DNA of 64,000 nt from CADEED01 sp963842515 (GTDB lineage: Bacteria > Pseudomonadota > Gammaproteobacteria > Steroidobacterales > Steroidobacteraceae): NCBI GenBank assembly GCA_963842515.1, contig CAWJGO010000002.1:930001-994000 (forward strand), given 5' to 3'. Shown in pieces: positions 8,042-16,026 of the stretch (the stretch's first letter is position 1; each line of letters opens with the position of its first letter). The position numbers were made by a program, and so were the translations under genes. The notes under the pieces were generated by a model. It searched no databases. It was not told where the DNA came from and saw only the letters and a list, made by a program, of their open reading frames with translations.

Positions 8042-8968
8042 TTACCTGAAGTCGGCTTCTTCCGCGACGATGATGCGATTGCGGCCCTGCTCTTTCGCGC
8101 GCGCCACCGCCACCTCGACCGCTTTGAGGAAACGTTCAGCGGTGTCTTCAGGCCGCACGGTGTGGATGGCGACGCCGCCGCTCACCGTCACGTACTTCTG
8201 CGTCGATCGCGGATGATGAATCTGCTGCTCGCGCACGCGGTGCGCGACCGTGGTGGCATGCTGAATGACATGGTCCGCGGTGGTGCCGTGCATGAGCACG
8301 ATCACGCTGGCGCCTTCCCAGCGCCCGACGATGTCGGTACCGCGACGGAACGAGCCGGCGATGGCGCGCGACACGCGCTTGACGACGGAATCGCCACCGG
8401 CGCGGTCGAAGATCTCGTTGTATGGGCCTAACTGATCGATATCGAACAGCAGCAGCGCGATGTCGGTCTTGTCGCGCTGCGCGAGCGCGAAATCACGCTT
8501 GAGCACGTCTTCGAAGTAGTAGCGCGACGCGAGTCCCGTGAGCCGGTCTTCCCGTACCCAGTTGGGCAGGCCGCGGATGCCGGTGTCGCCGGTGCGCACG
8601 CGCGTGCCACCTTCGCGATGGAAGCCAATCAGGTGCGTGGCCTTGCCCTCGCCGTTCCTGAGCGGATAAATCTGCATGTCGTTGACGAATACCGCGCCGT
8701 CCTTGCGCAGGTTGCGCACCAGCACGCGCACCGGCTCGTTGTGGCGCAGTGCTTCGCGCAGAGTATCGAGCTCCTGCTGGTCACGGTCCTCGCCCTGCAG
8801 CAGCCGCAGATTCTTGCCGATCAAGTCCGCACAGTCGTAGCCGGTGAGCCGGCAGAACGCGGTGTTGGCATAGACGACGAGGTGATCGCCTGCGGCCTCG
8901 CAAATGACGATGCCTTCTGGTGAGACATCGAGCGCACCACGAAGGAAATCTCCCTGGAAACCGTTCAT
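8042..8968 (-). CDS. PAS/LOV-like and degenerate GGDEF domain protein
   Basis: 308 residues. Residues ~10-120 form a PAS domain of the LOV subtype: ANTAFCRLTGY, then GKNLRLLQGEDRD at 51-63, then RKDGAVFVND and a terminal HLIGFHRE. In photoactive LOV domains the central motif is NCRFLQ; here the adduct-forming Cys is Leu54. Residues ~138-305 form a GGDEF fold (REDRLTGLASRYYFE) but the signature is replaced by WEGAS at 217-221, so diguanylate cyclase activity is unlikely. It may be a c-di-GMP or GTP effector, or a signal adaptor. The start at 8968 overlaps the nagZ stop as ATGA, so the two are probably co-translated. The stop lies in the terminal repeat of the neighbouring palindromic block. 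Confidence 0.85.
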   Translation of the reverse strand: MNGFQGDFLRGALDVSPEGIVICEAAGDHLVVYANTAFCRLTGYDCADLIGKNLRLLQGEDRDQQELDTLREALRHNEPVRVLVRNLRKDGAVFVNDMQIYPLRNGEGKATHLIGFHREGGTRVRTGDTGIRGLPNWVREDRLTGLASRYYFEDVLKRDFALAQRDKTDIALLLFDIDQLGPYNEIFDRAGGDSVVKRVSRAIAGSFRRGTDIVGRWEGASVIVLMHGTTADHVIQHATTVAHRVREQQIHHPRSTQKYVTVSGGVAIHTVRPEDTAERFLKAVEVAVARAKEQGRNRIIVAEEADFR

Positions 8969-10017
8969 GCCGTGCCCGCCGTCAGCTTGAGCTTGGGTGC
9001 GGCTGCGGAACGCGCGAGCAGGTCGAGGTTGGTACGCCACGCGTCGCCGGCATACAGCGCCTCGCGCTCAGGCGCCGGCCGGCCACGCATGCGAACGAGC
9101 CGCAGGTGCGAGCTCGGCTGAGGGTCGAATTTGAGTCGATCGAGCAGTGTGGCGACCGCGGGGCGGTCGTTGCACACGGGCAGCACATCGCAGCCGGCGT
9201 CGAGCGCGGCGGTGGCGCGCGCGACGATGTCGCCGAACTCGGCGGCACCGCCCATGGAAAGATCGTCGGTGAACACCGCTCCTTCGAAGCGCAGCTCTTC
9301 GCGCAGCGCGTTCTGCACCCAGCGGCGCGACAGGCTGGCCGGGGCCGGATCGACGGCGGGGAACAAGATGTGCGCCACCATGACGCCCGGCAGACCATTG
9401 TCGATGAGGCGGCGATATGGCGTGAGCTCACCGCGCAGCTCGGCCCATTCACGCCTATCTACCGGCAGCGCCTTGTGCGAATCCGCGACCACGGCACCGT
9501 GACCGGGAAAATGTTTGGCGGTGGCCGCCATGCCAGCGTCTTTCATGCCGGCCATGTAGGCGAGCGCGAGCTGCGCTACGGCCTCAGGCTTGGCGTGAAA
9601 TGCGCGGTCGCCGATGACTTCGCTGATGCCGTAGTCGAGATCCACGCACGGCGCGAACGACAGGTCGACACCGTGGGCGCGCAACTCGGCGGCCATGAGC
9701 CAGCCCATGGAGCGCGCGAATGCGACACCAGCCTTGGCGTCGACGTCGAATTCATGACCGATGCGCCGTGGCGACGGCAGCGCGCAGAAGTCGGTACGGA
9801 AGCGCTGCACACGACCGCCTTCCTGGTCGACGGCCACCACCAGCGACGGTGTGCGCACGGAGTGGATGTCGGCCACCAGGCGCGCGAGCTGCGCGGAATC
9901 GGCGTAGTTGCGCGTGAACAGGATGACGCTGCCCACGAGGGGATGGCGCAGCACATCGCGGTCCTCGGGCGTCAGCTCGAGACCGGCCACGTCGACCATC
10001 AGCGGACCCAGGGTCAC
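8965..10017 (-). CDS. nagZ: NagZ, beta-N-acetylhexosaminidase
   Basis: 350-residue glycoside hydrolase family 3 enzyme of cytosolic peptidoglycan recycling. It removes GlcNAc from GlcNAc-anhydroMurNAc peptides, products that also control AmpC induction in other bacteria. Visible motifs are DQEGGRVQRF, the KHFPGHG signature with the catalytic His loop, and the nucleophile region FTDDLSMGGA. It has no signal peptide, consistent with cytoplasmic action. It lies upstream of the LOV/GGDEF-like gene and 27 bases downstream of rlmD. Confidence 0.95.
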   Translation of the reverse strand: MTLGPLMVDVAGLELTPEDRDVLRHPLVGSVILFTRNYADSAQLARLVADIHSVRTPSLVVAVDQEGGRVQRFRTDFCALPSPRRIGHEFDVDAKAGVAFARSMGWLMAAELRAHGVDLSFAPCVDLDYGISEVIGDRAFHAKPEAVAQLALAYMAGMKDAGMAATAKHFPGHGAVVADSHKALPVDRREWAELRGELTPYRRLIDNGLPGVMVAHILFPAVDPAPASLSRRWVQNALREELRFEGAVFTDDLSMGGAAEFGDIVARATAALDAGCDVLPVCNDRPAVATLLDRLKFDPQPSSHLRLVRMRGRPAPEREALYAGDAWRTNLDLLARSAAAPKLKLTAGTA

Positions 10018-10044
10018 TTCAAGTACCTATCTCAGAAGTCCCCT

Positions 10045-11385
10045 CTACGGTGCTCGGTCGAGCACCGCTATGGACTCCACGTGTGTCGTGTGCGGAAACA
10101 TATCAAGTACCCCAGCGCAACGCAGCCGGAAGCCCAGTTCATGGGTCAGGACGCCCAGGTCACGCGCCAGGGAACCTGTGTGACATGAGATATACACCAC
10201 CCTGCGCGGGGCGAGATGTGCCACGGCGCTCAAAACCCCAGCCGCACCGACCCGCGGCGGGTCTAACAGCACCTGGTCGAAGCCCCCGCGCATCCATGGA
10301 ATGGTGATGTCGGGAGCCACAGACAGGTCCGAGACGACGAATTCGGCATTGGATATGCCGTTCAGCCGGGCATTGGCTCGCGCCCGGGCAATGAGACCCG
10401 CCTCACCTTCCACGCCAACTACCGCCGCCGCCCGGCGCGCCAGCGGCAGCGTGAAGTTGCCGAGGCCGCAGTACAGGTCGAGCACCCGATCCTGCGGTCC
10501 GACCTCCAGTAGTTCGATGGCGCGGCCGACCATGCCCTGGTTGATGGCAGCGTTGACCTGCACGAAGTCACTGGGGCCGAAGTCCAGCCGCACGTCGAAG
10601 TCGTCGAGGCGGTAGTGCAGGTCCACGGGACCTGCAGTCAGCGGTGCGATTGTTTCGAGGCCGCCGGGCTGTAACAGGATGCGCACGACGTGAGTCCGCT
10701 CGAACACGCGCAGCGCCTCGAGGTCCACCTCGGGCAATGGATCGAGCACCCGGAAAACCAGCACTCGCTCACCATCGGACAGCGCCACCTCGATCTGCGG
10801 AATGCTCGCGCGCCGTTCCATGCCGGTTAGCAGGTCTGCCAATGGACCCACCATGGCCCCGACCGGTTCGGCCAGCACCTCACAACGCTGCACGTCCGCG
10901 ACGTACTTGCCCTGCTTCTCGCGGAAGCCCACCAGACTCCTGCCCTTCTTGATGACGAAGCGCGAGGACAGGCGTGCCCGCCGACGGTAGTTCCAGTGCG
11001 GGCCTAACAAGGGTGGCAGCCATTGCTGCGGAGTGACGTTGCCGATGCGCGCCAGATTGGCCGCCAGTTCTTTCTGCTTGGCCTCGATCTGCGTGGACGG
11101 ATCCAGGTGCTGCAACGCGCAGCCTCCGCATACGCCGAAGTGCACGCAACGCGGCGTCACGCGTGACGGCGACGGCTCGAGCACTTCGACGAGCTCGGCT
11201 TCGTCGTGGCTCTTGTGAAAACTGCGCCGGCGGAAACTCACACGCTCGCCGGGCAACGCTCCCGCGACAAAGACGATCTTGCCGCTGCCCGCGGCATCAC
11301 GCACCACACCTTCCGCCTCGTGGGTGAGATCGCTGACCATTCCTGTCTCGACGGCCGCATTGGCCGCACGCGAAGGCTTGATCAC
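10045..11385 (-). CDS. rlmD: RlmD, 23S rRNA (uracil-1939-C5) methyltransferase
   Basis: 446 residues. An N-terminal TRAM domain is followed by the Fe-S cluster cysteines CVHFGVCGGC (80, 86, 89), with a fourth Cys in the later QRCEVL. The SAM-binding VLDLYCGLGNFTLPLA, DPPRVGA and catalytic VYISCHTGSLARDL motifs follow. It methylates U1939 of 23S rRNA. The GTG at 11385 is chosen as start because it overlaps the stop of the upstream exonuclease as GTGA; ATG 11340 would remove 15 residues. The open frame continues upstream through the exonuclease gene and is not coding there. Confidence 0.95.
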   Translation of the reverse strand: MIKPSRAANAAVETGMVSDLTHEAEGVVRDAAGSGKIVFVAGALPGERVSFRRRSFHKSHDEAELVEVLEPSPSRVTPRCVHFGVCGGCALQHLDPSTQIEAKQKELAANLARIGNVTPQQWLPPLLGPHWNYRRRARLSSRFVIKKGRSLVGFREKQGKYVADVQRCEVLAEPVGAMVGPLADLLTGMERRASIPQIEVALSDGERVLVFRVLDPLPEVDLEALRVFERTHVVRILLQPGGLETIAPLTAGPVDLHYRLDDFDVRLDFGPSDFVQVNAAINQGMVGRAIELLEVGPQDRVLDLYCGLGNFTLPLARRAAAVVGVEGEAGLIARARANARLNGISNAEFVVSDLSVAPDITIPWMRGGFDQVLLDPPRVGAAGVLSAVAHLAPRRVVYISCHTGSLARDLGVLTHELGFRLRCAGVLDMFPHTTHVESIAVLDRAP

Positions 11386-12158
11386 GTCTCGACGTTCCAC
11401 GCCGCAAGGAACTCGTCGAGGTGCGGCAGCTTGGCGTCGGTGAGCCAGGCGCGGGTGCGCGCCAGCTCGTCGGTCAAACCGGTGTCGGTGAGCCTGCCGC
11501 GCATGTGCTGGAACCGCAGATAGATGAGCCAGGTGTTGATGACATCGGTTTCGCAATAGCGGCGGATTCGCGTGAGCTCGCCGGCGCGGTATGCATCCCA
11601 CACCTGCGAACCGTCGAACCCCAACTTTCCCGGGTAACCCAGCAATACCGCGGTGTCCGACAATGAAGCCCTTGCGCGTGCCTGGTATCCGGACAGCACG
11701 TCCATGACGTCGACGTGTCGCCAATGGAAGCGCCCGAGATAGTTGTTGTAGCGAAATGCATTGTCTTCGTCGCCGGTCTCCCAGTAGCGCGGCGCCTGCA
11801 CCTTGAAGCGCAGCGCCCGGTAGTGCAGCACCGGCAGATCGAAGCCACCGCCGTTCCAGCTCACGAGATCAGGCGTGAACTTGTCGATGCCGTCGAAGAA
11901 ACGCTCCACCAGCTCTGCCTCGGTGGCGCTCTCTTCACCGAGGCTCCACACCCTGAAGCCATCGCGCGAGCGGAACGCGCAGGAGATGGCGACGATGCGA
12001 TGCTGATCATGCGGCAGGAAATCGCTGCCCGATTCCTGGCGCGCGCGCGCCTGCATCGCCTTGCCCACCTCGTCGTCGGACAGACCTTCGAGACCGAACA
12101 GACGGCGACCGAAGTCCACGTCCGGGACGGTTTCGATGTCGAACACCAGCGTGTTCAT
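11382..12158 (-). CDS. PolB-like DEDDy 3'-5' exonuclease
   Basis: 258 residues. FDIETVPD at residues 5-12 is exonuclease motif I; VSWNGGGFDLPVL is motif II with its Asp; YCETDVINTWLIYLR is motif III of the DEDDy type. These match the family of stand-alone exonucleases related to the proofreading domain of DNA polymerase II. The substrate and role are not known from the sequence. It overlaps acpS upstream (ATGA) and rlmD downstream (GTGA), so it is translationally coupled in the recO-pdxJ-acpS run. Confidence 0.9.
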   Translation of the reverse strand: MNTLVFDIETVPDVDFGRRLFGLEGLSDDEVGKAMQARARQESGSDFLPHDQHRIVAISCAFRSRDGFRVWSLGEESATEAELVERFFDGIDKFTPDLVSWNGGGFDLPVLHYRALRFKVQAPRYWETGDEDNAFRYNNYLGRFHWRHVDVMDVLSGYQARARASLSDTAVLLGYPGKLGFDGSQVWDAYRAGELTRIRRYCETDVINTWLIYLRFQHMRGRLTDTGLTDELARTRAWLTDAKLPHLDEFLAAWNVET

Positions 12159-12595
12159 CGCCTTCGTGCCTTGGTCAGGCGCTTGACCGTGCGTTTTGTT
12201 TTCTTGCTGGGTTTGGGCGCGGTCTCGAGCACGGCCACGGCCACGATGAGGCCCGCTTCGTCGGTGAGCGTCACGTGCCCGTCGCCTATCCCTAACTTAC
12301 GGCGCACCTTCTCGCCGCGCGGCGAATACGCCACCTCGGGTTTGCCCCAGGCGTTCTGCACCACGCCGACATCGCGAATCCAGATGCCATGCGCGAAGCC
12401 GGTGCCCATGGCCTTGACGATGGCCTCCTTGGCGGCAAAACGCATGGCGAGAAATCGTTCGGTTCGTCGGGTTTTGGCGAGCTGGGCCCGCTCGGCGGGC
12501 ATTAGCAGCCGCTCGATGAAATGGTCGCCGTACTTATCGAACACTCGCTTGATGCGCGCGGCCTCGAGCACGTCGACGCCGATGCCGAAAATCAT
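12155..12595 (-). CDS. acpS: AcpS, holo-[acyl-carrier-protein] synthase
   Basis: 146 residues. It transfers 4'-phosphopantetheine from CoA to ACP. The Mg-binding GIGVDVLEAARIKRV and the FAAKEAIVKAMG motif with its catalytic Glu/Lys are present. The enzyme body ends near residue 125; after it comes a strongly basic tail (KPSKKTKRTVKRLTKARRR) not usual for AcpS of ~126 residues. It follows pdxJ with an ATGA overlap, the standard gammaproteobacterial arrangement. Confidence 0.95.
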   Translation of the reverse strand: MIFGIGVDVLEAARIKRVFDKYGDHFIERLLMPAERAQLAKTRRTERFLAMRFAAKEAIVKAMGTGFAHGIWIRDVGVVQNAWGKPEVAYSPRGEKVRRKLGIGDGHVTLTDEAGLIVAVAVLETAPKPSKKTKRTVKRLTKARRR

Positions 12596-13323
12596 CGGCG
12601 CGCACTCTGCATCAGCGCTTTCATCTCGCGCACCGCCGCATCGAGCCCGGTAAAGATGGCGCGCGCGACGATGCAGTGGCCGATGTTGAGCTCGACGATC
12701 TCGGTGACGGCCGCCACCGGCGTCACATTGTTATAGGTGAGGCCGTGGCCGGCATGCACTTCGAGCCCGAGATTCGCCGCCCGCTTGGCGGCAGTCGAAA
12801 GCCGTTCGAGCTCGCGCGCCTGCGCGCCGCCAGTGGCTTCGGCATAGCTGCCGGTGTGGAGTTCGACGACCTGCGCGCCCGAGCGCTTCGCGGCCTCGAT
12901 CTGCGCGAGATCTGGCGCGATGAACAGTGCCACGCGGATTCCCGCCGCGGCGAGTTGGCGCACTCCGGCGGCGACGCGGTCCACGTCCGCTGCCACGTCG
13001 AGGCCGCCCTCGGTGGTGATCTCGGCGCGGTTCTCGGGAACGAGGCAGCAGTCGTGCGGCCGGACGCCGATGGCAATCTCCACCATCTCATTGGTGAGCC
13101 CCATCTCGAGGTTCATGCGCGTCTGCAGCAGCGGACGCAACGCATGCACGTCGCGATCCTGGATGTGCCGGCGGTCCTCGCGCAAGTGCAGCGTGATGTT
13201 GTCGGCGCCGGCCTGCTCCGCCGCCAGTGCGGCGTGCACGGGGTCCGGATATGACGCGCGGCGCGCCTGGCGTACGGTAGCCACGTGATCGATGTTGATG
13301 CCGAGTTCTATGGAGCGGGTCAT
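12592..13323 (-). CDS. pdxJ: PdxJ, pyridoxine 5'-phosphate synthase
   Basis: 243-residue TIM-barrel enzyme condensing 3-amino-2-oxopropyl phosphate with deoxyxylulose 5-phosphate to make pyridoxine 5'-phosphate. Diagnostic blocks are LGINIDHVATVRQARR at the N-terminus, ITLHLREDRRHIQDRD, HTGSYAEA, and HAGHGLTYNNV near the C-terminus. It overlaps recO and acpS by four bases each (ATGA), so all three are likely translated together. Confidence 0.97.
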   Translation of the reverse strand: MTRSIELGINIDHVATVRQARRASYPDPVHAALAAEQAGADNITLHLREDRRHIQDRDVHALRPLLQTRMNLEMGLTNEMVEIAIGVRPHDCCLVPENRAEITTEGGLDVAADVDRVAAGVRQLAAAGIRVALFIAPDLAQIEAAKRSGAQVVELHTGSYAEATGGAQARELERLSTAAKRAANLGLEVHAGHGLTYNNVTPVAAVTEIVELNIGHCIVARAIFTGLDAAVREMKALMQSARR

Positions 13324-14021
13324 GCATTACCTCGCCGCGACATCGAGCGCGCCACGGTGCGCGTTCGCAGCTCCCGGCCTTCCAGACAATGATCGAGGAC
13401 CTGGCGCAGCACGCGCCGCGCCACGTCGAGCGACTCCCGGTCGTCGAGGGCCTCGCGCTGCAATGCGAGCAGGCAGCGGCCGGGATAAGCGTCCGAAGTG
13501 CTCTCGCGCACTTCGGAAATTCCTTCGGCGGGCCGAAACTGGTAGAAACCCTGCGCGTCGACCTCGAATTCGAGGCCGTAGCCGATACAAGCCAGCAACC
13601 GCTTCTCGAACACACGCAGCGCCGTGTCGGGTGCGGTGTCCTTGCACAGCCGCCGCAGGGCCTGCGCGTAGTCCTGGAAAAGGCTCGGCTGCGGATCGTG
13701 TCGAGTCGTGAGGCTGATGATCAGCTCGTTGAGATAGAAGCCGGACAGCACGTGCCGCGGCGGCAATGACACGCCTTCACCGTCGGGCTCCGCGGCCGAC
13801 AATTGCGCGGCATCGCCCCGGCCCGACCAGGATACGAGCAGCGGGCGGAACGGCATTAGCAGCGAGGCGAGCTTGGACTTTGGCCCGCGGGCGCCGCGCG
13901 CAAACAATGTGATTCGCCCATGACGCGCCGTGAATACGTCGAGGATGCGGCTGGTATCACGATACTCGCGATGGTGCAGTACGTAGGCCGGCTCGAGGAC
14001 GATGCGTTCGCGCGGCTGCAC
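13320..14021 (-). CDS. recO: RecO, recombination mediator
   Basis: 233 residues. RecO with RecR loads RecA onto SSB-coated gaps. The N-terminal OB-fold segment (AYVLHHREYRDTSRILDVFTARHGRI) and the helical region with YLNELI are typical. It lies six bases downstream of era and overlaps pdxJ. No zinc-binding Cys cluster is evident, as in other gammaproteobacterial RecO. Confidence 0.94.
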   Translation of the reverse strand: MQPRERIVLEPAYVLHHREYRDTSRILDVFTARHGRITLFARGARGPKSKLASLLMPFRPLLVSWSGRGDAAQLSAAEPDGEGVSLPPRHVLSGFYLNELIISLTTRHDPQPSLFQDYAQALRRLCKDTAPDTALRVFEKRLLACIGYGLEFEVDAQGFYQFRPAEGISEVRESTSDAYPGRCLLALQREALDDRESLDVARRVLRQVLDHCLEGRELRTRTVARSMSRRGNA

Positions 14022-14027
14022 GCGTCC

Positions 14028-14945
14028 TTACTCCATGTCCATGCCGAGCTGCGCAAGCGCGCGCGCGTCGTCGGCCCAGTCCTCGCGCACCTTGACCCAG
14101 AGATTGAGATGCAGGCGCCTACCGAGGCGCGCGTTGAGCTCTTCGCGCGCCTGCTGGCCAATGCGCTTCAGGCGCGAGCCCTTGGCGCCAATGACGATGG
14201 GTTTCTGGCCGGCGCGGTCCACCCAGATGACCGCGTGGATGACCAGCTGGCCGTCTTCCTCGCTCTGCTTTTCGATCTCCACCGCGATGCCGTAGGGAAG
14301 CTCTTCGACGAGCTCCATGGTGAGCTTTTCGCGAATGGTCTCGGAAATCTGGAACTCGATGCCACGGTCGGTGCGCTGCTCGGGCGGAAAGAGCTCGGGC
14401 GACACCGGCAGACGCGCGGCTATCACGTCGATGAGACGATCGAGATTCACGCCCTTCTCCGCCGACACCGGCACCACGTCGAGAAAGCCATGCAAGCCGG
14501 CCAGTTCCGCCACGAACGGCAGTAGTTGGTCCTTCGGATACACCTTGTCGACCTTGTTGATCACGGCGATGGACTCGCGGCCCGAATCGCGGATCCGTTG
14601 CAACACGGCCTGGTCTTCATCGTAGAAGCGCAGCGCTTCGACCACGAACACCACCAGGTCCGCGTCGGCGAGCGCCGCGGCCGCGGTGCGGTTCATGGCG
14701 CGATTGAGTGCGCGCTTTTCGCCGAGATGCAGTCCCGGCGTGTCGACGAAGGCAATCTGCACCCCGGGCCGGTTGAGCATGCCGAGCACGCGATGGCGCG
14801 TGGTCTGCGGGCGCGAGGTCACGATGGAGATTTTTTCGCCCATGAGCGCGTTGAGCAACGTCGACTTGCCGACGTTGGGACGCCCGACGATCGCGGCGAA
14901 TCCCGCGCGGAATGGGGCCGGTTCAGATGCACCCGGGTCAGACAT
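14028..14945 (-). CDS. era: Era, ribosome-assembly GTPase
   Basis: 305 residues. The GTPase domain has G1 GRPNVGKST, G3 DTPGLH and G4 NKVD, and a C-terminal KH domain follows (KPIVIGAKGSRLKRIGQQAR) that binds the 3' end of 16S rRNA. It acts in 30S maturation. Its start overlaps the 3' end of rnc by eight bases, the normal rnc-era coupling. Confidence 0.97.
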   Translation of the reverse strand: MSDPGASEPAPFRAGFAAIVGRPNVGKSTLLNALMGEKISIVTSRPQTTRHRVLGMLNRPGVQIAFVDTPGLHLGEKRALNRAMNRTAAAALADADLVVFVVEALRFYDEDQAVLQRIRDSGRESIAVINKVDKVYPKDQLLPFVAELAGLHGFLDVVPVSAEKGVNLDRLIDVIAARLPVSPELFPPEQRTDRGIEFQISETIREKLTMELVEELPYGIAVEIEKQSEEDGQLVIHAVIWVDRAGQKPIVIGAKGSRLKRIGQQAREELNARLGRRLHLNLWVKVREDWADDARALAQLGMDME

Positions 14946-15630
14946 GAATACCCAGCGCGGTCAGCGCTGCCTGCGCGGCCACCTGCTCGGCCCGCCGCCG
15001 GCTGGGGCCTTCACCTTCGGTCTCGAGCGCGGCATATGGCACGGCACAGGTGACCAGAAATACCTGCGCGTGCGGCTCGCCGCTGGTTCGCTTCACGGTA
15101 TACAACGGCAGCGCCCGGCCATTCGCCTGCAGGTATTCCTGCAGACGCGTCTTCGGGTCCTTGAGCGTCGAGGGCTCGGGCAGCGCGGCGATGCGCGCTT
15201 CGAACAGCGGACCGATGATGGTGCGCACGGCGTCCAGTCCGCCATCGAGGTACAGCGCCCCGCACAGCGCCTCGAAGGCGTCGGCGAGAATGGACTGGCG
15301 ACGGAATCCGCCGGTCTTCAGCTCGCCCGACCCCAGCAGCAGCAGCTCACCGAGCTGCATCGACGATGCGATCTCCGCCAGGGGCTCCTCGCTGACCAGC
15401 CGCGCGCGCAGGCGCGACAGGTCGCCCTCGCTTGCCATGGGGAATTCGCGGTACAGCCGCTCGGAAAGCAGCAGGTTGAGCACCGAATCGCCGAGGAACT
15501 CGAGGCGTTCGTTGTTAGGACCCTCCGCGCTGCGATGTGTCAGCGCGATCACGAACAGCGCGCGATCGCGCGGCGCATAACCCAGGCGGGCGGCAAGTAT
15601 CTCCGCCTGACTGGGTGTCGTCAGCCCCAT
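14938..15630 (-). CDS. rnc: RNase III
   Basis: 230 residues from ATG 15630, chosen because it gives the family length and lies 14 bases after the upstream stop. The endonuclease domain has ERLEFLGDSVL at 41-51 (catalytic acidic residues E41 and D48) and the second motif ADAFEALCGALYLDGG. A C-terminal double-stranded RNA-binding domain ends RRRAEQVAAQAALTAL. It cleaves structured rRNA and mRNA precursors. It is part of lepA-lepB-DUF4845-rnc-era-recO. Confidence 0.96.
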   Translation of the reverse strand: MGLTTPSQAEILAARLGYAPRDRALFVIALTHRSAEGPNNERLEFLGDSVLNLLLSERLYREFPMASEGDLSRLRARLVSEEPLAEIASSMQLGELLLLGSGELKTGGFRRQSILADAFEALCGALYLDGGLDAVRTIIGPLFEARIAALPEPSTLKDPKTRLQEYLQANGRALPLYTVKRTSGEPHAQVFLVTCAVPYAALETEGEGPSRRRAEQVAAQAALTALGIHV

Positions 15631-15644
15631 GAGCGCATGCGCAT

Positions 15645-16007
15645 TCAGTTGATGACCACCGTTTTCTTGAAGGTCATCAGCAAGTGGAGATTGCCGAACA
15701 TCGGCACGGCCTTTTCGTAATCGGCCGTCATGGACCAACCGCTCTCTACCTTGGTAATCACGATCTCTTGCGCGGCGGGCGCATCGATGTATCCCGCATC
15801 GAAACGCCTCGAGAGCGAGTTGGTAATGGCTCCCGGACTCAAGATCTCTTCATTCTTGAGCTGGTTGGCGGTTTCCTTCAGCGCCGAGAGGACCTTGTAG
15901 TAGTTCAAGTACTCGGGACCGACGCGAATTCCCGCGTACAGCACCAAGGCCACCGGGACCAGCAGGAAAATCCAGCCGATCATCGTCACACCGCGCTGTT
16001 TGCGCAT
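15645..16007 (-). CDS. DUF4845 membrane-anchored protein
   Basis: 120 residues from ATG 16007, which has GGGAGG at good spacing. RKQRGVTMIGWIFLLV near the N-terminus resembles a class III (type IV pilin-like) prepilin leader followed by a hydrophobic helix (IGWIFLLVPVALVLYAGI). The rest is a small periplasmic domain with KVLSALKE and a C-terminal strand. It is a conserved neighbour of lepB and rnc in gammaproteobacteria; its function is unknown. Confidence 0.87.
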   Translation of the reverse strand: MRKQRGVTMIGWIFLLVPVALVLYAGIRVGPEYLNYYKVLSALKETANQLKNEEILSPGAITNSLSRRFDAGYIDAPAAQEIVITKVESGWSMTADYEKAVPMFGNLHLLMTFKKTVVIN

Positions 16008-16026
16008 AAGACCTCCCGAATGACGT

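Larger units (their letters stand above)
7444..8044. mobile_element. Non-coding block of nested palindromes bounded by 11-bp inverted ends
   Basis: A 601-bp stretch with no convincing gene. It begins TAAGAGAAGAG (7444-7454) and ends with the exact reverse complement (8034-8044). The TAA at each end is the stop codon of the flanking convergent gene. Inside are two inverted copies (7499-7647 and 7853-8000) of a ~149-bp element. Each is enclosed by its own inverted arms: 7432-7498 with 7648-7714, and 7819-7852 with 8001-8034. A 104-bp spacer (7715-7818) separates the halves. There is no transposase, so this is a non-autonomous element, a structured RNA locus or an elaborate bidirectional terminator. 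The composite call is inference; the repeats are read directly. Confidence 0.7.

Noticed and set aside
10045..11724. RlmD frame extended to 11724
   Set aside because: The extra region overlaps the DEDDy exonuclease gene, and the GTGA overlap at 11385 gives a normal start.
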